NCBI RefSeq assembly: GCF_003931875.1 | Contig: NZ_CP034245.1 | Location: forward strand, 2,108,001 to 2,172,000 | Origin: Microbacterium sp. 10M-3C3 | Lineage (GTDB): Bacteria; Actinomycetota; Actinomycetes; Actinomycetales; Microbacteriaceae | Length of the DNA stretch: 64,000 nt | Reading direction: 5' to 3' | Shown here: piece after piece, positions 23,782-33,952 of the stretch | How the letters are laid out: the number at the start of each line of letters is the position of its first letter | How positions within the stretch are numbered: the first letter of the stretch is position 1 | Translations under genes and position numbers: made by a program | The notes under the pieces: generated by a model | The model's database searches: none | What the model was told of the DNA's origin: nothing | What the model saw: the letters and a program-made list of their open reading frames with translations, nothing else

Positions 23782-24756
23782 TCAGTACCAGCCGACGGAC
23801 TGCGAGTGGTTCCACGCGCCGCACGGGTCGCCGTAGCGGCCGGAGATGTAGCCGAGGCCCCACGAGATCTGCGTCGCGGCGCTCGTCTGCCAGTCGGCGC
23901 CGGCAGAGGACATCTTGCTGCCGGGGAGCGCCTGCGGGATGCCATAGGCACCGCTCGGGTTGGACGCGTTGACCCGCCAGCCGGACTCCTTGTTCCACAG
24001 CGACACGAGGCACGAGAACTGGTCGTCGCCCCAGCCGCGGGAGGCGAGCATGCCGCGGGCGGTCGCCTGGGCGCCGGCCGGACTGTTGTCGCCGGTCGCC
24101 GCCACGACGGGCACCGGAGCGGAGTTGCCGCTGCCGCGCGAGACGGGCGCGGCCTTCTTCGCGGCGGCGGCCGCGGCGGCCTCCGCCTCCTGGCGAGCCT
24201 TCTCGGCGGCCGCCGCGGCCTCTTCGGCCTTCTTGCGCTCGATCGCGCCGTCCAGGCTGCCCCGCAGCGACGCGACGCGGTTGTCGACCGAGGCCACGAG
24301 CTCGGCGACGTCCTCGGTGAGCGCCGGGACGAACGGCGCGGGCAGCTCGTCGGCGTTCTCGAGCCGGTCGACGGCCGTCTGCAGCGCCGCGACGTCCACG
24401 GTCGGGTTCGGGTCGCCGACATCGAGTCCGGATGCGGCGATGTCGGACTGCACGGTCGCCGCGGCCTGCACAGCGGTGCCGGCGGCGGTCAGCGCCGCCT
24501 GGGCTTCAGCCGCCGCATCCGCCTCGGGCGTGAGGGCGGGCTGCACCTCGACCGGCGCCTGGTACGACGCGAGCGCGAACGACGCGAGCTGCGGCTGCGC
24601 CGAGGCCTGCGGCGCGGGCGCGGTGCCGGTCATCGCGGCCGCGCAGATCACTCCGAGAGCGAGCCCGCCGACGATGAGGACGGGGCGGCGGCGGCTGCGA
24701 CGCTCGGCCTCGCGGCGGTTGCGGCGGGTGGGGACGGAAGACGTGTTGGTGCGCAT
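23782..24756 (-). CDS. secreted transglycosylase-like cell-wall protein (paralogue 1)
   Basis: 324 residues. Basic N terminus and hydrophobic segment VLIVGGLALGVICAAAMTG (25-43) as export signal, an alanine-rich region, a charged coiled coil (GAIERKKAEEAAAAAEKARQ), and a C-terminal lysozyme/transglycosylase-like domain with NKESGWR (probable catalytic glutamate), SGAYGIPQALPGSKM and the terminal HSQSVGWY. Two cysteines (FSCLVS, GDPCGAW) may form a disulfide. Closely similar in plan and C-terminal sequence to the protein at 29858. Upstream sequence suggests MtrA-type control. Confidence 0.9.
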   Translation of the reverse strand: MRTNTSSVPTRRNRREAERRSRRRPVLIVGGLALGVICAAAMTGTAPAPQASAQPQLASFALASYQAPVEVQPALTPEADAAAEAQAALTAAGTAVQAAATVQSDIAASGLDVGDPNPTVDVAALQTAVDRLENADELPAPFVPALTEDVAELVASVDNRVASLRGSLDGAIERKKAEEAAAAAEKARQEAEAAAAAAAKKAAPVSRGSGNSAPVPVVAATGDNSPAGAQATARGMLASRGWGDDQFSCLVSLWNKESGWRVNASNPSGAYGIPQALPGSKMSSAGADWQTSAATQISWGLGYISGRYGDPCGAWNHSQSVGWY

Positions 24757-24783
24757 GAAGACTGGTTCCGTATCGGGGGGAAA

Positions 24784-24801
24784 ACGCCCTCGGGCGGGCG
24801 T
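24784..24801 (-). other. terminator-like hairpin in the leader of the transglycosylase gene
   Basis: On the minus strand ACGCCC/GGGCGT pair around a six-base loop and are followed by TTTTCCCCCC, 27 bases before the ATG. It may attenuate or simply structure the leader. No recognisable c-di-AMP (ydaO) riboswitch core precedes it. Confidence 0.35.
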
Positions 24802-24819
24802 CTCCGATCCGCGGAGGCG

Positions 24820-24866
24820 GACATAAGTCCCACAGCCTGACAGCCGTTACCTGAACGTTACCTGGA
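24820..24866 (-). promoter_or_regulatory. candidate activator site (two GTAACG repeats) and -10 box
   Basis: Two copies of TNCAGGTAACG lie eleven bases apart (24845-24855 and 24856-24866, read on the minus strand), one helical turn, as expected for an OmpR-family dimer. TTATGT/TATGTC (24820-24826) lies downstream at -10 distance. In Corynebacterium, MtrA binds GTAAC-type repeats before cell-wall hydrolase genes; assignment to MtrA here is inference. Confidence 0.5.
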
Positions 24867-24952
24867 CGCCTGTGGAGAACCGGGCGGAGGGAAGCCCGGT
24901 CGGATGCCGCAGATCGCACCGAAAGACCCCCGATCGCGGCGATCATGGAGAG

Positions 24953-25285
24953 ATGAGCATGGGCATGCGCGACACCCCCGGCGGACCGTTCGTCGTGACG
25001 CTCGTCGTGGACCTGCCGATCACCAAACCCGATGCTCTGGAGGTGATCGCGTTCGTGTCGGACGGCGAGGTCGAGCACGCCCGCACCGCCTACCCCCGTG
25101 TCGGACTCGCCCCGCACGTGTGGGCCGAGGTCGCCATCCCGAAGTTCGCCGACCCGCCGCCCCTCGCCGTCGACGTCTGCTCGGACGCGTCGCTCGCGCT
25201 GGCCCGCGCGCACGCCCGCCGGCTCGCCGAGGCCCTCGAGCGCGTGGGCTGGACCATCCGCGATCCGCGGCCCGGCGAGGCGTGA
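24953..25285 (+). CDS. hypothetical protein, 110 residues
   Basis: Starts MSMGMRDTPGGPFVVTLVVDLPI. The body is mixed alpha/beta with a C-terminal helix (ALARAHARRLAEALERVGW). No signal peptide, membrane segment or motif I recognise. Three in-frame ATGs (24953, 24959, 24965) follow GGAGAG; 24959 has the best spacing. The reading frame shows strong third-position GC, so it is probably real. It lies between two minus-strand genes. Confidence 0.65.
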   Translation: MSMGMRDTPGGPFVVTLVVDLPITKPDALEVIAFVSDGEVEHARTAYPRVGLAPHVWAEVAIPKFADPPPLAVDVCSDASLALARAHARRLAEALERVGWTIRDPRPGEA

Positions 25286-25303
25286 CGCGCCGGTCGTAGG
25301 AGT

Positions 25304-26998
25304 TCAGCGGCCGCTGCGGCGCGCGATCACGCCCGCGAGCATCGCGTGCAGGAGCGGCAGGACGGACACGGCCATGAGGACGCCGCCGAACACGGCGTCC
25401 TCGATCCGCAGCACCGCCCCCGCCACGAGCAGCCCCGCGAACAGCACGGCGGAGACGACGCGACGGCCCATCCGCTCGAGGTCGCGCGCGCGACGGTCGA
25501 GCTTGGGCGTCTGCACACTCACCCGGCCGTCCTCGATCCGGTCGGCCAGCGCATCGAGGCGGCGCGGCAGGCGCGCCGCGAGCGTCGCGACCGACCCCGC
25601 CTCCCGGAGGGCCGCCGACACGACGTTCCCGCTCTCCTCGCGGATGAGCCGCTGGGCGTAGGGCTCGACCGCGTCCCAGATGTTGAAGGCCGGGTCCAGC
25701 GCGCTGCACATGCCGGAGGTCAGCGACATCGCGCGCACGATCAGCAGGAAGTTCTCCGGCAGCTGGAACGGCAGCGCGCGCACCGTGTCGCCGAACTCGA
25801 TGGCGAACGCCCGGAACTCGCGCGGGTCGACCTCCTGCAGCTCGGCGAAGCCCATGCCGCCGAAGCGGGCGAACAGCTGGGTCATCGCGCGCTCGAGCTC
25901 GGCGGTGTCGGCCGAGGGCAGCAGCACGCCCACGTCGCGGATGCCGTCGACCAGGCCCTTGCCGTCGCGCGAGGCGGCTGCGATCAGCGTCCGGCGGAGC
26001 CCGCGGCGCAGATTCGGCGGGACCTGCCCCATCATGCCGAAGTCGATGAACGTGAATCGCCACGTCGGCGCCCCGGGCGCCGCATCCGGACCCGGCGTCA
26101 CGAACACGTTCCCCGGATGCGGATCGGCGTGGAAGTAGCCCCGGTCGAAGAGCTGGTCGAACATGACCGCCGCGAAAGCGCGGGCGACCTCGGTCGGGTC
26201 GATCCCCGCGGCCCGGAGCGCCCCGGTGTCGCTGATCTTGATCGCCGTGACGTCCTGAAGGGTCAGCACGCGACGCGTCGTGCGCTCCCACACCACCTCG
26301 GGCACGGCCACACGCGGATCGGCGGCGAAGTCGACGGCGAAGCGCTCGGCGTTCGCCGCCTCGTGGAGGTAATCGATCTCCTCGAGGCTCGTCGCGGCGA
26401 ACTCCTCCACGAGCTGCGGCATGTCGACGCGGTCGCGCACGAGCTTGACGCGGCTGAGCCATCCGCCGACCTTGCGCAGCGCACGCAGGTCGACCTCGAC
26501 GACCGCGTCGATGCCGGGGCGCTGGATCTTGACGACGGCGTCCGCGAAGCCGGTCTCCGCGGCGTCCTCCGGGAGCAGCCGCGCGCGATGCGCCTGGCCG
26601 AGGGAGGCGGCGGCGACCGGCGTCGGATCGACCCACGCGAACGACTGCTCGAGCGGCCGCCCGAGCTCGCTCTCGGCGAGCGCGCGGATGCGGTCGAAAG
26701 CCACGGGCGGGACCTCGTCCTGCAGCCCCTCCAGCTCCTTGGTCACCTCGGGCGGCAGCACGTCCAGCCGCGAGGACAGGAACTGACCGACCTTGATCAT
26801 GAGGCCGCCGAGGTCGACCGCGAGCACGTGGAAGCGCTGGGCGATTCGCCGCATCCGGCGCGACCGGTTGCGCGCACCGATGCCGGCCAGCCCGAGCCGC
26901 GGCAGGAAGAGCTCGTACCACCACGCCTCGACGAGGTAGCGCGCGGCGAACCGCGTGATGCGGCGGTACCGAGCGCGCATCGCGTAGGCGTCGGTCAT
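25304..26998 (-). CDS. ABC1/UbiB-family atypical kinase
   Basis: 564 residues. KxGQ motif in MIKVGQFLSSRLDVLP (near 65), ATP-site VVKIQRPG, HxDxHPGN in YFHADPHPGNVFV, and DFGMMG. The C terminus has two hydrophobic segments (VLFAGLLVAGAVL, VFGGVLMAVSVLPLL). Family members support quinone or lipid metabolism at the membrane, but the substrate in actinobacteria is unclear. ATG with AAGGAG six bases upstream. Confidence 0.93.
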   Translation of the reverse strand: MTDAYAMRARYRRITRFAARYLVEAWWYELFLPRLGLAGIGARNRSRRMRRIAQRFHVLAVDLGGLMIKVGQFLSSRLDVLPPEVTKELEGLQDEVPPVAFDRIRALAESELGRPLEQSFAWVDPTPVAAASLGQAHRARLLPEDAAETGFADAVVKIQRPGIDAVVEVDLRALRKVGGWLSRVKLVRDRVDMPQLVEEFAATSLEEIDYLHEAANAERFAVDFAADPRVAVPEVVWERTTRRVLTLQDVTAIKISDTGALRAAGIDPTEVARAFAAVMFDQLFDRGYFHADPHPGNVFVTPGPDAAPGAPTWRFTFIDFGMMGQVPPNLRRGLRRTLIAAASRDGKGLVDGIRDVGVLLPSADTAELERAMTQLFARFGGMGFAELQEVDPREFRAFAIEFGDTVRALPFQLPENFLLIVRAMSLTSGMCSALDPAFNIWDAVEPYAQRLIREESGNVVSAALREAGSVATLAARLPRRLDALADRIEDGRVSVQTPKLDRRARDLERMGRRVVSAVLFAGLLVAGAVLRIEDAVFGGVLMAVSVLPLLHAMLAGVIARRSGR

Positions 26999-27050
26999 CG
27001 AGTCTCCTTGATGCCGACGCGCTGCGCGTGCGCGATCGGCGGGCGGCCGC

Positions 27051-27638
27051 TCAATCCTGAGCGAGGATGGAGTAGAGCTTACGGCGGGCCTCTTCGAGGA
27101 CGGCGACCGCTTCCTTCACCTGCTCCGGGCTGCCGGTGCGCCCGACCTGCGCCGCGGCCTGGGCGAGGTCTAGCCCCGCCTTCGGGAGCCCACCGCCGCG
27201 CGCGCTCTCACGCGAGCCGGACGTCTCCCACGGTGCGGGCTTGTCCGCCTCCGCCTCGGCGGCGAAGCGCCCCTCGTCCGTCAGCGAGTACGTCTTGCGC
27301 CCGCCCGACTCCTCAGCCTTCAGGAGGCCCTCGTCGGTGAGCATCTGGAGGGTCGGGTACACCGAGCCGGGGCTCGGCTTCCACGAGCCGCCGCTGCGCT
27401 CGCCGATCTCGGCGATGATCTGGTAGCCGTGCATGGGCTTCTCGAGCAGAAGCGCGAGCACCGCCGCGCGCACGTCGCCGCGAGGCGCGCGCGTGCCGCC
27501 GCCGACCTTCTGGTCGAACATGGTCTTGAACTGCTCGAACGCTTCCATCAGGTTCGGGATCGGCCACGCGTCGCCGGCGCCGCCCGTGCGTCCGCGACCC
27601 GAGCCCGGGAATGCGTCGCCGAAGAACGAATTGCTCAT
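27051..27638 (-). CDS. PadR-family transcriptional regulator
   Basis: 195 residues from the ATG that follows AGGAGG. An unstructured N terminus (SNSFFGDAFPGSGRGR), then the PadR winged helix: VRAAVLALLLEKPMHGYQIIAEIGERSGGSWKPSPGSVYPTLQMLTDEGLL. A short C-terminal helical segment (PEQVKEAVAVLEEARRKLYSIL) may mediate dimerisation. A dyad 34 bases upstream suggests autoregulation; other targets are unknown. Confidence 0.95.
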   Translation of the reverse strand: MSNSFFGDAFPGSGRGRTGGAGDAWPIPNLMEAFEQFKTMFDQKVGGGTRAPRGDVRAAVLALLLEKPMHGYQIIAEIGERSGGSWKPSPGSVYPTLQMLTDEGLLKAEESGGRKTYSLTDEGRFAAEAEADKPAPWETSGSRESARGGGLPKAGLDLAQAAAQVGRTGSPEQVKEAVAVLEEARRKLYSILAQD

Positions 27639-27671
27639 GATGACCTCCTCGTGCCGAGCGTCGATCCGCTC

Positions 27672-27695
27672 AGCGATACATAACGATATATCGCT
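27672..27695. promoter_or_regulatory. probable PadR operator (AGCGATA-N10-TATCGCT)
   Basis: Perfect seven-base inverted repeat around a ten-base centre, with an inner palindrome CGATATATCG (27684-27693). It is the most AT-rich patch in the area and contains TATGTATCGCT-like -10 material for the PadR gene. Confidence 0.6.
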
Positions 27696-27739
27696 CGGAT
27701 CACCTGTGACAGGGGCCCGTCGAGACCCACAGCCGACGC

Positions 27740-28393
27740 TCAGATGTCGCTGAAGTCGTTGCCCGGCGCCTGGATCTGCGACACGGCGTCGCCGTCGAGG
27801 AGGAGCAGGATGAACTCCCGCCCGACCTCCCCCCGGTGCGTCAAGGACGAGGTGTCGGGCACCTCGCGCGGCTGGATCGCCCACGTCGGTGCGTTGAGGT
27901 CGTCTCCGGCGTACTCCTCCCACCCGCCGGCGGCCTCGACGTCCGAGCGCGACGACCCGATCGTGATGCCCTCCGCCGTCTCGAATCGCACGCCGTCCGG
28001 CACGCCCGTCACCGCGATGGAGCCGGTGCCGCCGAGCTCAATCACGCGAACCGCCCCGAAGTCGTACCTCCGTCCCATCTGCATGCCGTTGCCCCACGGG
28101 TCCTCGATCACCGACTCGGTGGGCGCCGATCCGAGGGTGTCCGCGACCACCGCGATCAGCCCCGGCACGTCGTCGTACGACGCCGACTGCGTTCCGATCG
28201 AGATGCCGTCGAGACCGACGACGACGAGCGGCTCCTCGGCAGCGGTCGGGGTCGGCATCGGCGTCGGCGTCGCGCTCGGTGACGGTGTCGCCGCGACGGA
28301 GGTCGGCGCCGCAGCGGGCGCCTGCGCGGTGCAGGCCGCCAGGGCGAGGGCGAGCAGGGCGGCCGCCGGCGCGGCGGTCGGGCGAAGGCGCAC
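27740..28393 (-). CDS. predicted lipoprotein, unknown
   Basis: 217 residues from GTG. Signal peptide MRLRPTAAPAAALLALALAAC with lipobox LAAC (C21), then a proline/threonine/serine linker and a beta-rich domain with two internal repeats: GLDGISIGTQSASYDDVPGL and TAEGITIGSSRSDVEAAGGW. Each resembles the short strand-turn-helix seen in surface lipoproteins that sense or bind ligands. Function unknown. A TAGTCT box lies six bases before the GTG. Confidence 0.85.
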   Translation of the reverse strand: MRLRPTAAPAAALLALALAACTAQAPAAAPTSVAATPSPSATPTPMPTPTAAEEPLVVVGLDGISIGTQSASYDDVPGLIAVVADTLGSAPTESVIEDPWGNGMQMGRRYDFGAVRVIELGGTGSIAVTGVPDGVRFETAEGITIGSSRSDVEAAGGWEEYAGDDLNAPTWAIQPREVPDTSSLTHRGEVGREFILLLLDGDAVSQIQAPGNDFSDI

Positions 28394-28399
28394 GCTCGG

Positions 28400-28427
28400 A
28401 GACTACCCGTCCGATCCCGCATAGCCT
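28400..28427. promoter_or_regulatory. back-to-back leaderless promoters (TAGTCT / TAGCCT)
   Basis: TAGTCT (28405-28400, minus) ends six bases before the lipoprotein GTG, and TAGCCT (28422-28427, plus) ends six bases before the ATG at 28434. Only 40 bases separate the start codons, so each -35 region must lie at or inside the other gene. Confidence 0.65.
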
Positions 28428-28433
28428 GGACGC

Positions 28434-28835
28434 ATGGCGCAGTCGTGGGAGTCCGTCCGTCGCTCCTTCGAGGCCGCGAACGTCGCACACGTGGCGACGC
28501 TCATGCCGGACGGCTCGCCGCACAGCGTGCCGGTGTGGGTGGGGGTCGAAGGCGACGACCTCGCGTTCTTCTCGATCGCCCGCTCCGTCAAGGACCGCAA
28601 CATCCAGGCCGATCCCCGCGTCGCCCTCTCGATCGTCGACCCCGCGAACATGCTGAGCCACGCCGCCGTGCGCGGTCGCGTGCACCGCCGCCTCGAGGGA
28701 GCAGAGGCGATGCCGATCGTCGACCGCATCGCGCGCAAGTACACCGGCAAGCCGTACGACATCCGCACCGGGATCGCCGTCTTCCTCGTCGACCCCGTGC
28801 GCAGCTGGTCGGTGGATTACAGCGGAAGGGAATGA
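28434..28835 (+). CDS. PPOX-class (pyridoxamine-oxidase-fold) flavoprotein
   Basis: 133 residues, split beta-barrel fold: FEAANVAHVATLMPDGSPHSVPVWVGVEGDDLAFFS, then DRNIQADPRVALSIVDP and the end VRSWSVDYSG. In actinobacteria such proteins often use F420 or FMN to reduce varied compounds; cofactor and substrate are unknown here. Starts leaderless. Followed after 55 bases by an aldo/keto reductase. Confidence 0.9.
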   Translation: MAQSWESVRRSFEAANVAHVATLMPDGSPHSVPVWVGVEGDDLAFFSIARSVKDRNIQADPRVALSIVDPANMLSHAAVRGRVHRRLEGAEAMPIVDRIARKYTGKPYDIRTGIAVFLVDPVRSWSVDYSGRE

Positions 28836-28890
28836 CGCCCGCACCTCGGCGCTTCTCGTCCATGGACCACCCCACGAAAGGACCACGACC

Positions 28891-29838
28891 ATGACGCGCA
28901 TCGGCTCGAGCGACCTCGACGTCGCCCCGCTGTCCCTCGGCGGCAACGTCTTCGGCTGGACGGCGGACCGCGAGACCTCCTTCGCGATCCTCGACGCCTT
29001 CCACGCCGGCGGCGGCGACTTCATCGACACCGCGGATGCGTACAGCGCGTGGGTGCCTGGCCACACCGGTGGCGAGAGCGAGACGATCATCGGCGAGTGG
29101 CTCGCCTCGCGTCGGCCGGGGAACGTGGTGGTCGCCACGAAGGTCAGCCAGCACCCGCAGTACCGCGGCCTGTCGGCCGCCAACGTGCGCGCGGCCGCGG
29201 AGGCGTCGCTGCGACGCCTCGGGGTCGACACGATCGACCTCTACTACACGCACTTCGACGACGCCGACACACCGCTCGAGGAGACGGTCGCGGCCTTCGG
29301 CGACCTGGTCACCGACGGGCTCGTCCGCTACACGGCGGTGTCCAACTACAGCCCGGGGCGGATCCGGTCCTGGCTGTCGCTCGCGCAGGCGGCCGGCACA
29401 GCGCAGCCGGTCGCGATCCAGCCCCACTACAACCTCGCGCACCGCAACGACGTCGAGGAGGGCGTCGTGCCGATCGCCGAGGAGTTCGGGCTGTCGCTCG
29501 TCCCCTACTGCGCGCTGGCGAGCGGCTTCTTGACGGGCAAGTACCGGTCGACGGATGCGGCGGGCGGATCGCCGCGCGCGAGCGGCGCCGCGAAGTACGC
29601 CACGCCGCAGGGTCTGCGGCTCATCGACGCCCTCGAGGAGATCGGTCGCGCCCACGGCGCGTCGATCGCCACGACGGCTCTCGCGTGGCTGCGGCAGCAG
29701 CCCACGGTCGCCGCGCCCATCGCGAGCGCCTCGCGCCCCGAGCAGGTCGCCGACCTGCTGGCGAGCACGCGGCTGGACCTGTCCGCCGACGAGCTCCGCC
29801 GGCTCGACGACGTGTCGCGCTGGAGCCCCGCCGACTAG
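28891..29838 (+). CDS. aldo/keto reductase
   Basis: 315-residue (beta/alpha)8 NADPH-dependent reductase. The catalytic tetrad is visible: D46 and Y51 (FIDTADAYS), K84 (VVATKVS) and H121 (YYTHFDD). It belongs to the YajO/Tas-like branch by length and by the end STRLDLSADELRRLDDVS. GAAAGGA lies eight bases before the ATG. Physiological substrate unknown. Confidence 0.95.
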   Translation: MTRIGSSDLDVAPLSLGGNVFGWTADRETSFAILDAFHAGGGDFIDTADAYSAWVPGHTGGESETIIGEWLASRRPGNVVVATKVSQHPQYRGLSAANVRAAAEASLRRLGVDTIDLYYTHFDDADTPLEETVAAFGDLVTDGLVRYTAVSNYSPGRIRSWLSLAQAAGTAQPVAIQPHYNLAHRNDVEEGVVPIAEEFGLSLVPYCALASGFLTGKYRSTDAAGGSPRASGAAKYATPQGLRLIDALEEIGRAHGASIATTALAWLRQQPTVAAPIASASRPEQVADLLASTRLDLSADELRRLDDVSRWSPAD

Positions 29839-29857
29839 GCTCGACGCGGCTTCGGGC

Positions 29858-30766
29858 TCAGTACCAGTTGGTCGCCTGCGAGTGACCCCACGCCGCGCAC
29901 GGCGTCCCGTACGCGCGGGAGATGTAGTCCAGCCCCCACGCGATCTGCGTGCGCGCGCTCGTGGCCCAGTCCGAGCCGAAGCTCGCCATCTTGCTGCCCG
30001 GGAGCGCCTGCGGGATGCCGGTCGCACCGCTGGAGGCGTTGTACGCGCGGTAGTTCCAGCTCGACTCCTTCTGCCACAGGGAGGCGAGGCACGAGAACTG
30101 GCCGTCACCCCAGCCGTACGTGTCGGCGGCGAGCTGGCGCGCAGTCGCCTTCGCCCCCTCGGGGGTGTTGGCGGCGGCGAGGGCCTCGGCCTGGCGCTGT
30201 GCCTCGGCGGCCGCAGCCGCCTCGGCCTTGCGCTGCGCCTCGGCCGCGGCCTGCTCCGCGGCGCGCTGCGACTTCGCGGCCTCGAAGCGCTCGCGCAGCT
30301 CGGTCACGCGCCCGGCGACGACGGAGGTCTGCGTCTCGGTGTCGGCGGCGAGCTCGGGGAACAGCAGCATCGGCACGACATCCGCCCGGGCGAGATCGTC
30401 CGCGGCGCGCTGCAGCGCGGCCGTGTCCACCGCCGCATCCGCGCCGACGTCGAGGCCGGACGCAGCGACCTCGCCGTTCAGCTCGGTCGCGTCGTCCACG
30501 GTGCGCTGCGCGGAGTCCAGGGCGTCGGTCACGTCGGCCGCCGTCGCGGTGAGGCGGTCGGCCGTCGCGAGCGCGGTGGGCACGGCCGCGGCGCCGGCGG
30601 GCGCGGCGGCGGCCGTGACGGCGGCGGCGCCCGCCGCGATCGGGGCGGACGCCGGGGCGGCGGCGAGCCCCGTGGTGGCGAACGCCGCAGCGGCGGCGCC
30701 GGCGCACACGGTGACGGCGAGAAGGGAACGGCGGAGGGCAGAGGTCGACGACGCGACGGAACGCAT
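29858..30766 (-). CDS. secreted transglycosylase-like cell-wall protein (paralogue 2)
   Basis: 302 residues starting MRSVASSTSALRRSLL. Signal peptide to about residue 40, alanine-rich stalk, coiled coil (REAF-like RERFEAAKSQRAAEQAAAEAQ), then the same C-terminal domain as the protein at 23782: WQKESSWNYRAYN, TGIPQALPGSKM, WGLDYISRAYGTPCAAWGHSQ and a terminal NWY. The shared SGLDVG segment in the stalk supports duplication. The leader lacks the GTAACG repeats of its paralogue, so regulation probably differs. Confidence 0.88.
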   Translation of the reverse strand: MRSVASSTSALRRSLLAVTVCAGAAAAAFATTGLAAAPASAPIAAGAAAVTAAAAPAGAAAVPTALATADRLTATAADVTDALDSAQRTVDDATELNGEVAASGLDVGADAAVDTAALQRAADDLARADVVPMLLFPELAADTETQTSVVAGRVTELRERFEAAKSQRAAEQAAAEAQRKAEAAAAAEAQRQAEALAAANTPEGAKATARQLAADTYGWGDGQFSCLASLWQKESSWNYRAYNASSGATGIPQALPGSKMASFGSDWATSARTQIAWGLDYISRAYGTPCAAWGHSQATNWY

Positions 30767-30959
30767 AGGCTTCGGGTGATTCCTCGGGTGATGCAGCGCG
30801 CACGACGGCGCGGTGCCCCTTCGGGCGGGACACGAAGACCCGAGTGTGCACGCGGTTTCTGGACGGCTCGTCGGTGTTCCCTGGACATCCCGTGTGCGCG
30901 AGCACCGCGGGCCGCGCGATGCGCGACGCCGAAAATGCCGGATCAGCGAGCGGAAAAGG

Positions 30960-31660
30960 TCACGGCAGCGCGAGGGCGATCTCGCGTGACCGATCCCATG
31001 GCTCGCTCCAGCCCAACCGGTCGAAGAGCGCGTCCAGGAGCATCCCGGTGAAGCCCCACACGACGTACTCGGCCTCGGGGCGGGCGACGACGAAGCCCGG
31101 TCCGCTGAACTCCCTGCCGTCTCGGCGGATGACGGTGACGCCCCGCCGCGCCGGGTCGAGGAGCTCGGCGACCGGCACGCGGAAGACGGCCGCCGACTCG
31201 GCCTCATCGACCACGCCGACGCGGCTCGGGCGGCGCCACCATCCGAGGACCGGGGTCACCAGGTGCCGGGAGAAGGCGAGCGGGACGGGCGGGAGCGTCC
31301 CCAGGACGTCGACGCCGGCCGGGTCCAGGCCGGTCTCCTCCCGTGCTTCGCGCAGGGCGGTGGCGACCGGGTCATCCTCGCCCGGATCGGCGCGGCCGCC
31401 GGGGAAGGCGACCTGGCCCGCGTGCGAGCGCAACGTCGCGGCCCGAGCGAGCAGCAGCACGTCGAGGTCGCGCGACACCGCCGGATCGGCGGCGTCCCGG
31501 TCGGCGGCGATCGCGTCGAGGACGCCGAACAGCACGAGAATGGACGCCGCCCGCGGGTGCTCGACCGTCGGCAGATCAGGCACGAGGGCGGGACCGGCCG
31601 CCTCGGCGAGCGTGCGCAGCTGCGCACGCGCGTCCGTCGGCCGGTCCGCCCCCGTCGGAC

Positions 31661-31664
<4 letters not shown>
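30960..31664 (-). CDS. Nudix hydrolase, CoA pyrophosphatase-like
   Basis: 234 residues from a GTG that overlaps the pgi stop (GTGA), so it is translated by coupling. The Nudix box runs [20 protein letters not shown] then EETGL, matching GX5EX7[22 protein letters not shown] just upstream is the pattern of the CoA-diphosphatase (NudL/YeaB) subgroup, so cleavage of CoA or related dinucleotides is the best guess. Its pairing with pgi has no obvious logic. Confidence 0.88.
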
Positions 31665-33340
<1,676 letters not shown>

Positions 33341-33346
33341 GGTCTT

Positions 33347-33352
33347 ACGCTA
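33347..33352 (-). promoter_or_regulatory. leaderless-type -10 box of pgi (TAGCGT)
   Basis: TAGCGT, AAGACC, then the pgi GTG. Confidence 0.65.
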
Positions 33353-33952
33353 CCGAGGCGACGGCGCCCGCGGGACGGGTTGCGCATCGCCCCCGGGCCC
33401 GTCGCGCTCGGAGGACACGATCTGCTGCGCGGCGCGGCGCAGCGCCAGGACGAGCGGCTCGGTGAGCACCGTCCCGAGCACGATGTAGCGCACGGCGTCG
33501 TCGGGCGACTCCTCGGGGATGCCGGCGATCTCGCGCTCCGCGATCGTGCGTGCTGCGGCGACATAGGCGTCCAGGACGTCGGGGGGCACCGTGAAGTCCG
33601 CCGCCTCGAGTGTCGCGAGCGCGTGCGCGATCCCGTCGACGAGGCGAGGCTCGACCATCTCCCTCCGACCGCCGAGCCGCTCGTACAGCGCGAACGCGCC
33701 GGCGGTGTCGACCGGGGCATCCGCGCGCGGCGTGACGGCGTCGTGCGCGACGCCGAGGAGGTCGTATCCGGCGGGCGGCTCGTCGAGCGCGGCCACGACA
33801 CGCCGCACGTCGGCGATGCTCACCCCCGCCGCCTGCAGCGCCTTGATGACGCGCAGCCGCTCGGCGTGGCGCGTGTCGTACGCGGCCTGCGTCGCCGACG
33901 TGCGCTCGGCCGCCGGGAGGAGTCCCTCCCGCAGGTAGTACTTGCCGCCCAT
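33350..33952 (-). CDS. MerR-like regulator lacking the first helix
   Basis: 200 residues beginning MGGKYYLREGLLPAAERTS. Normal MerR proteins have about 15 more residues here (first helix of the DNA-binding domain) before the (R/K)YYxREGLLP element. None of the three frames upstream encodes them. The rest of the winged helix is intact (YDTRHAERLRVIKALQAAGVSIADVRRVVAAL), followed by an effector or dimer domain of about 120 residues. Its start codon overlaps that of the divergent DUF4188 gene on the same CATG. DNA binding could be weakened, or translation may start in an unusual way. Confidence 0.8.
   Translation of the reverse strand: MGGKYYLREGLLPAAERTSATQAAYDTRHAERLRVIKALQAAGVSIADVRRVVAALDEPPAGYDLLGVAHDAVTPRADAPVDTAGAFALYERLGGRREMVEPRLVDGIAHALATLEAADFTVPPDVLDAYVAAARTIAEREIAGIPEESPDDAVRYIVLGTVLTEPLVLALRRAAQQIVSSERDGPGGDAQPVPRAPSPR

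Noticed and set aside
24757..24952. A c-di-AMP (ydaO) riboswitch before the transglycosylase gene
   Set aside because: Such riboswitches occur before actinobacterial wall hydrolases, but I could not find the conserved core; only a repeat, a -10 box and a simple hairpin are visible.
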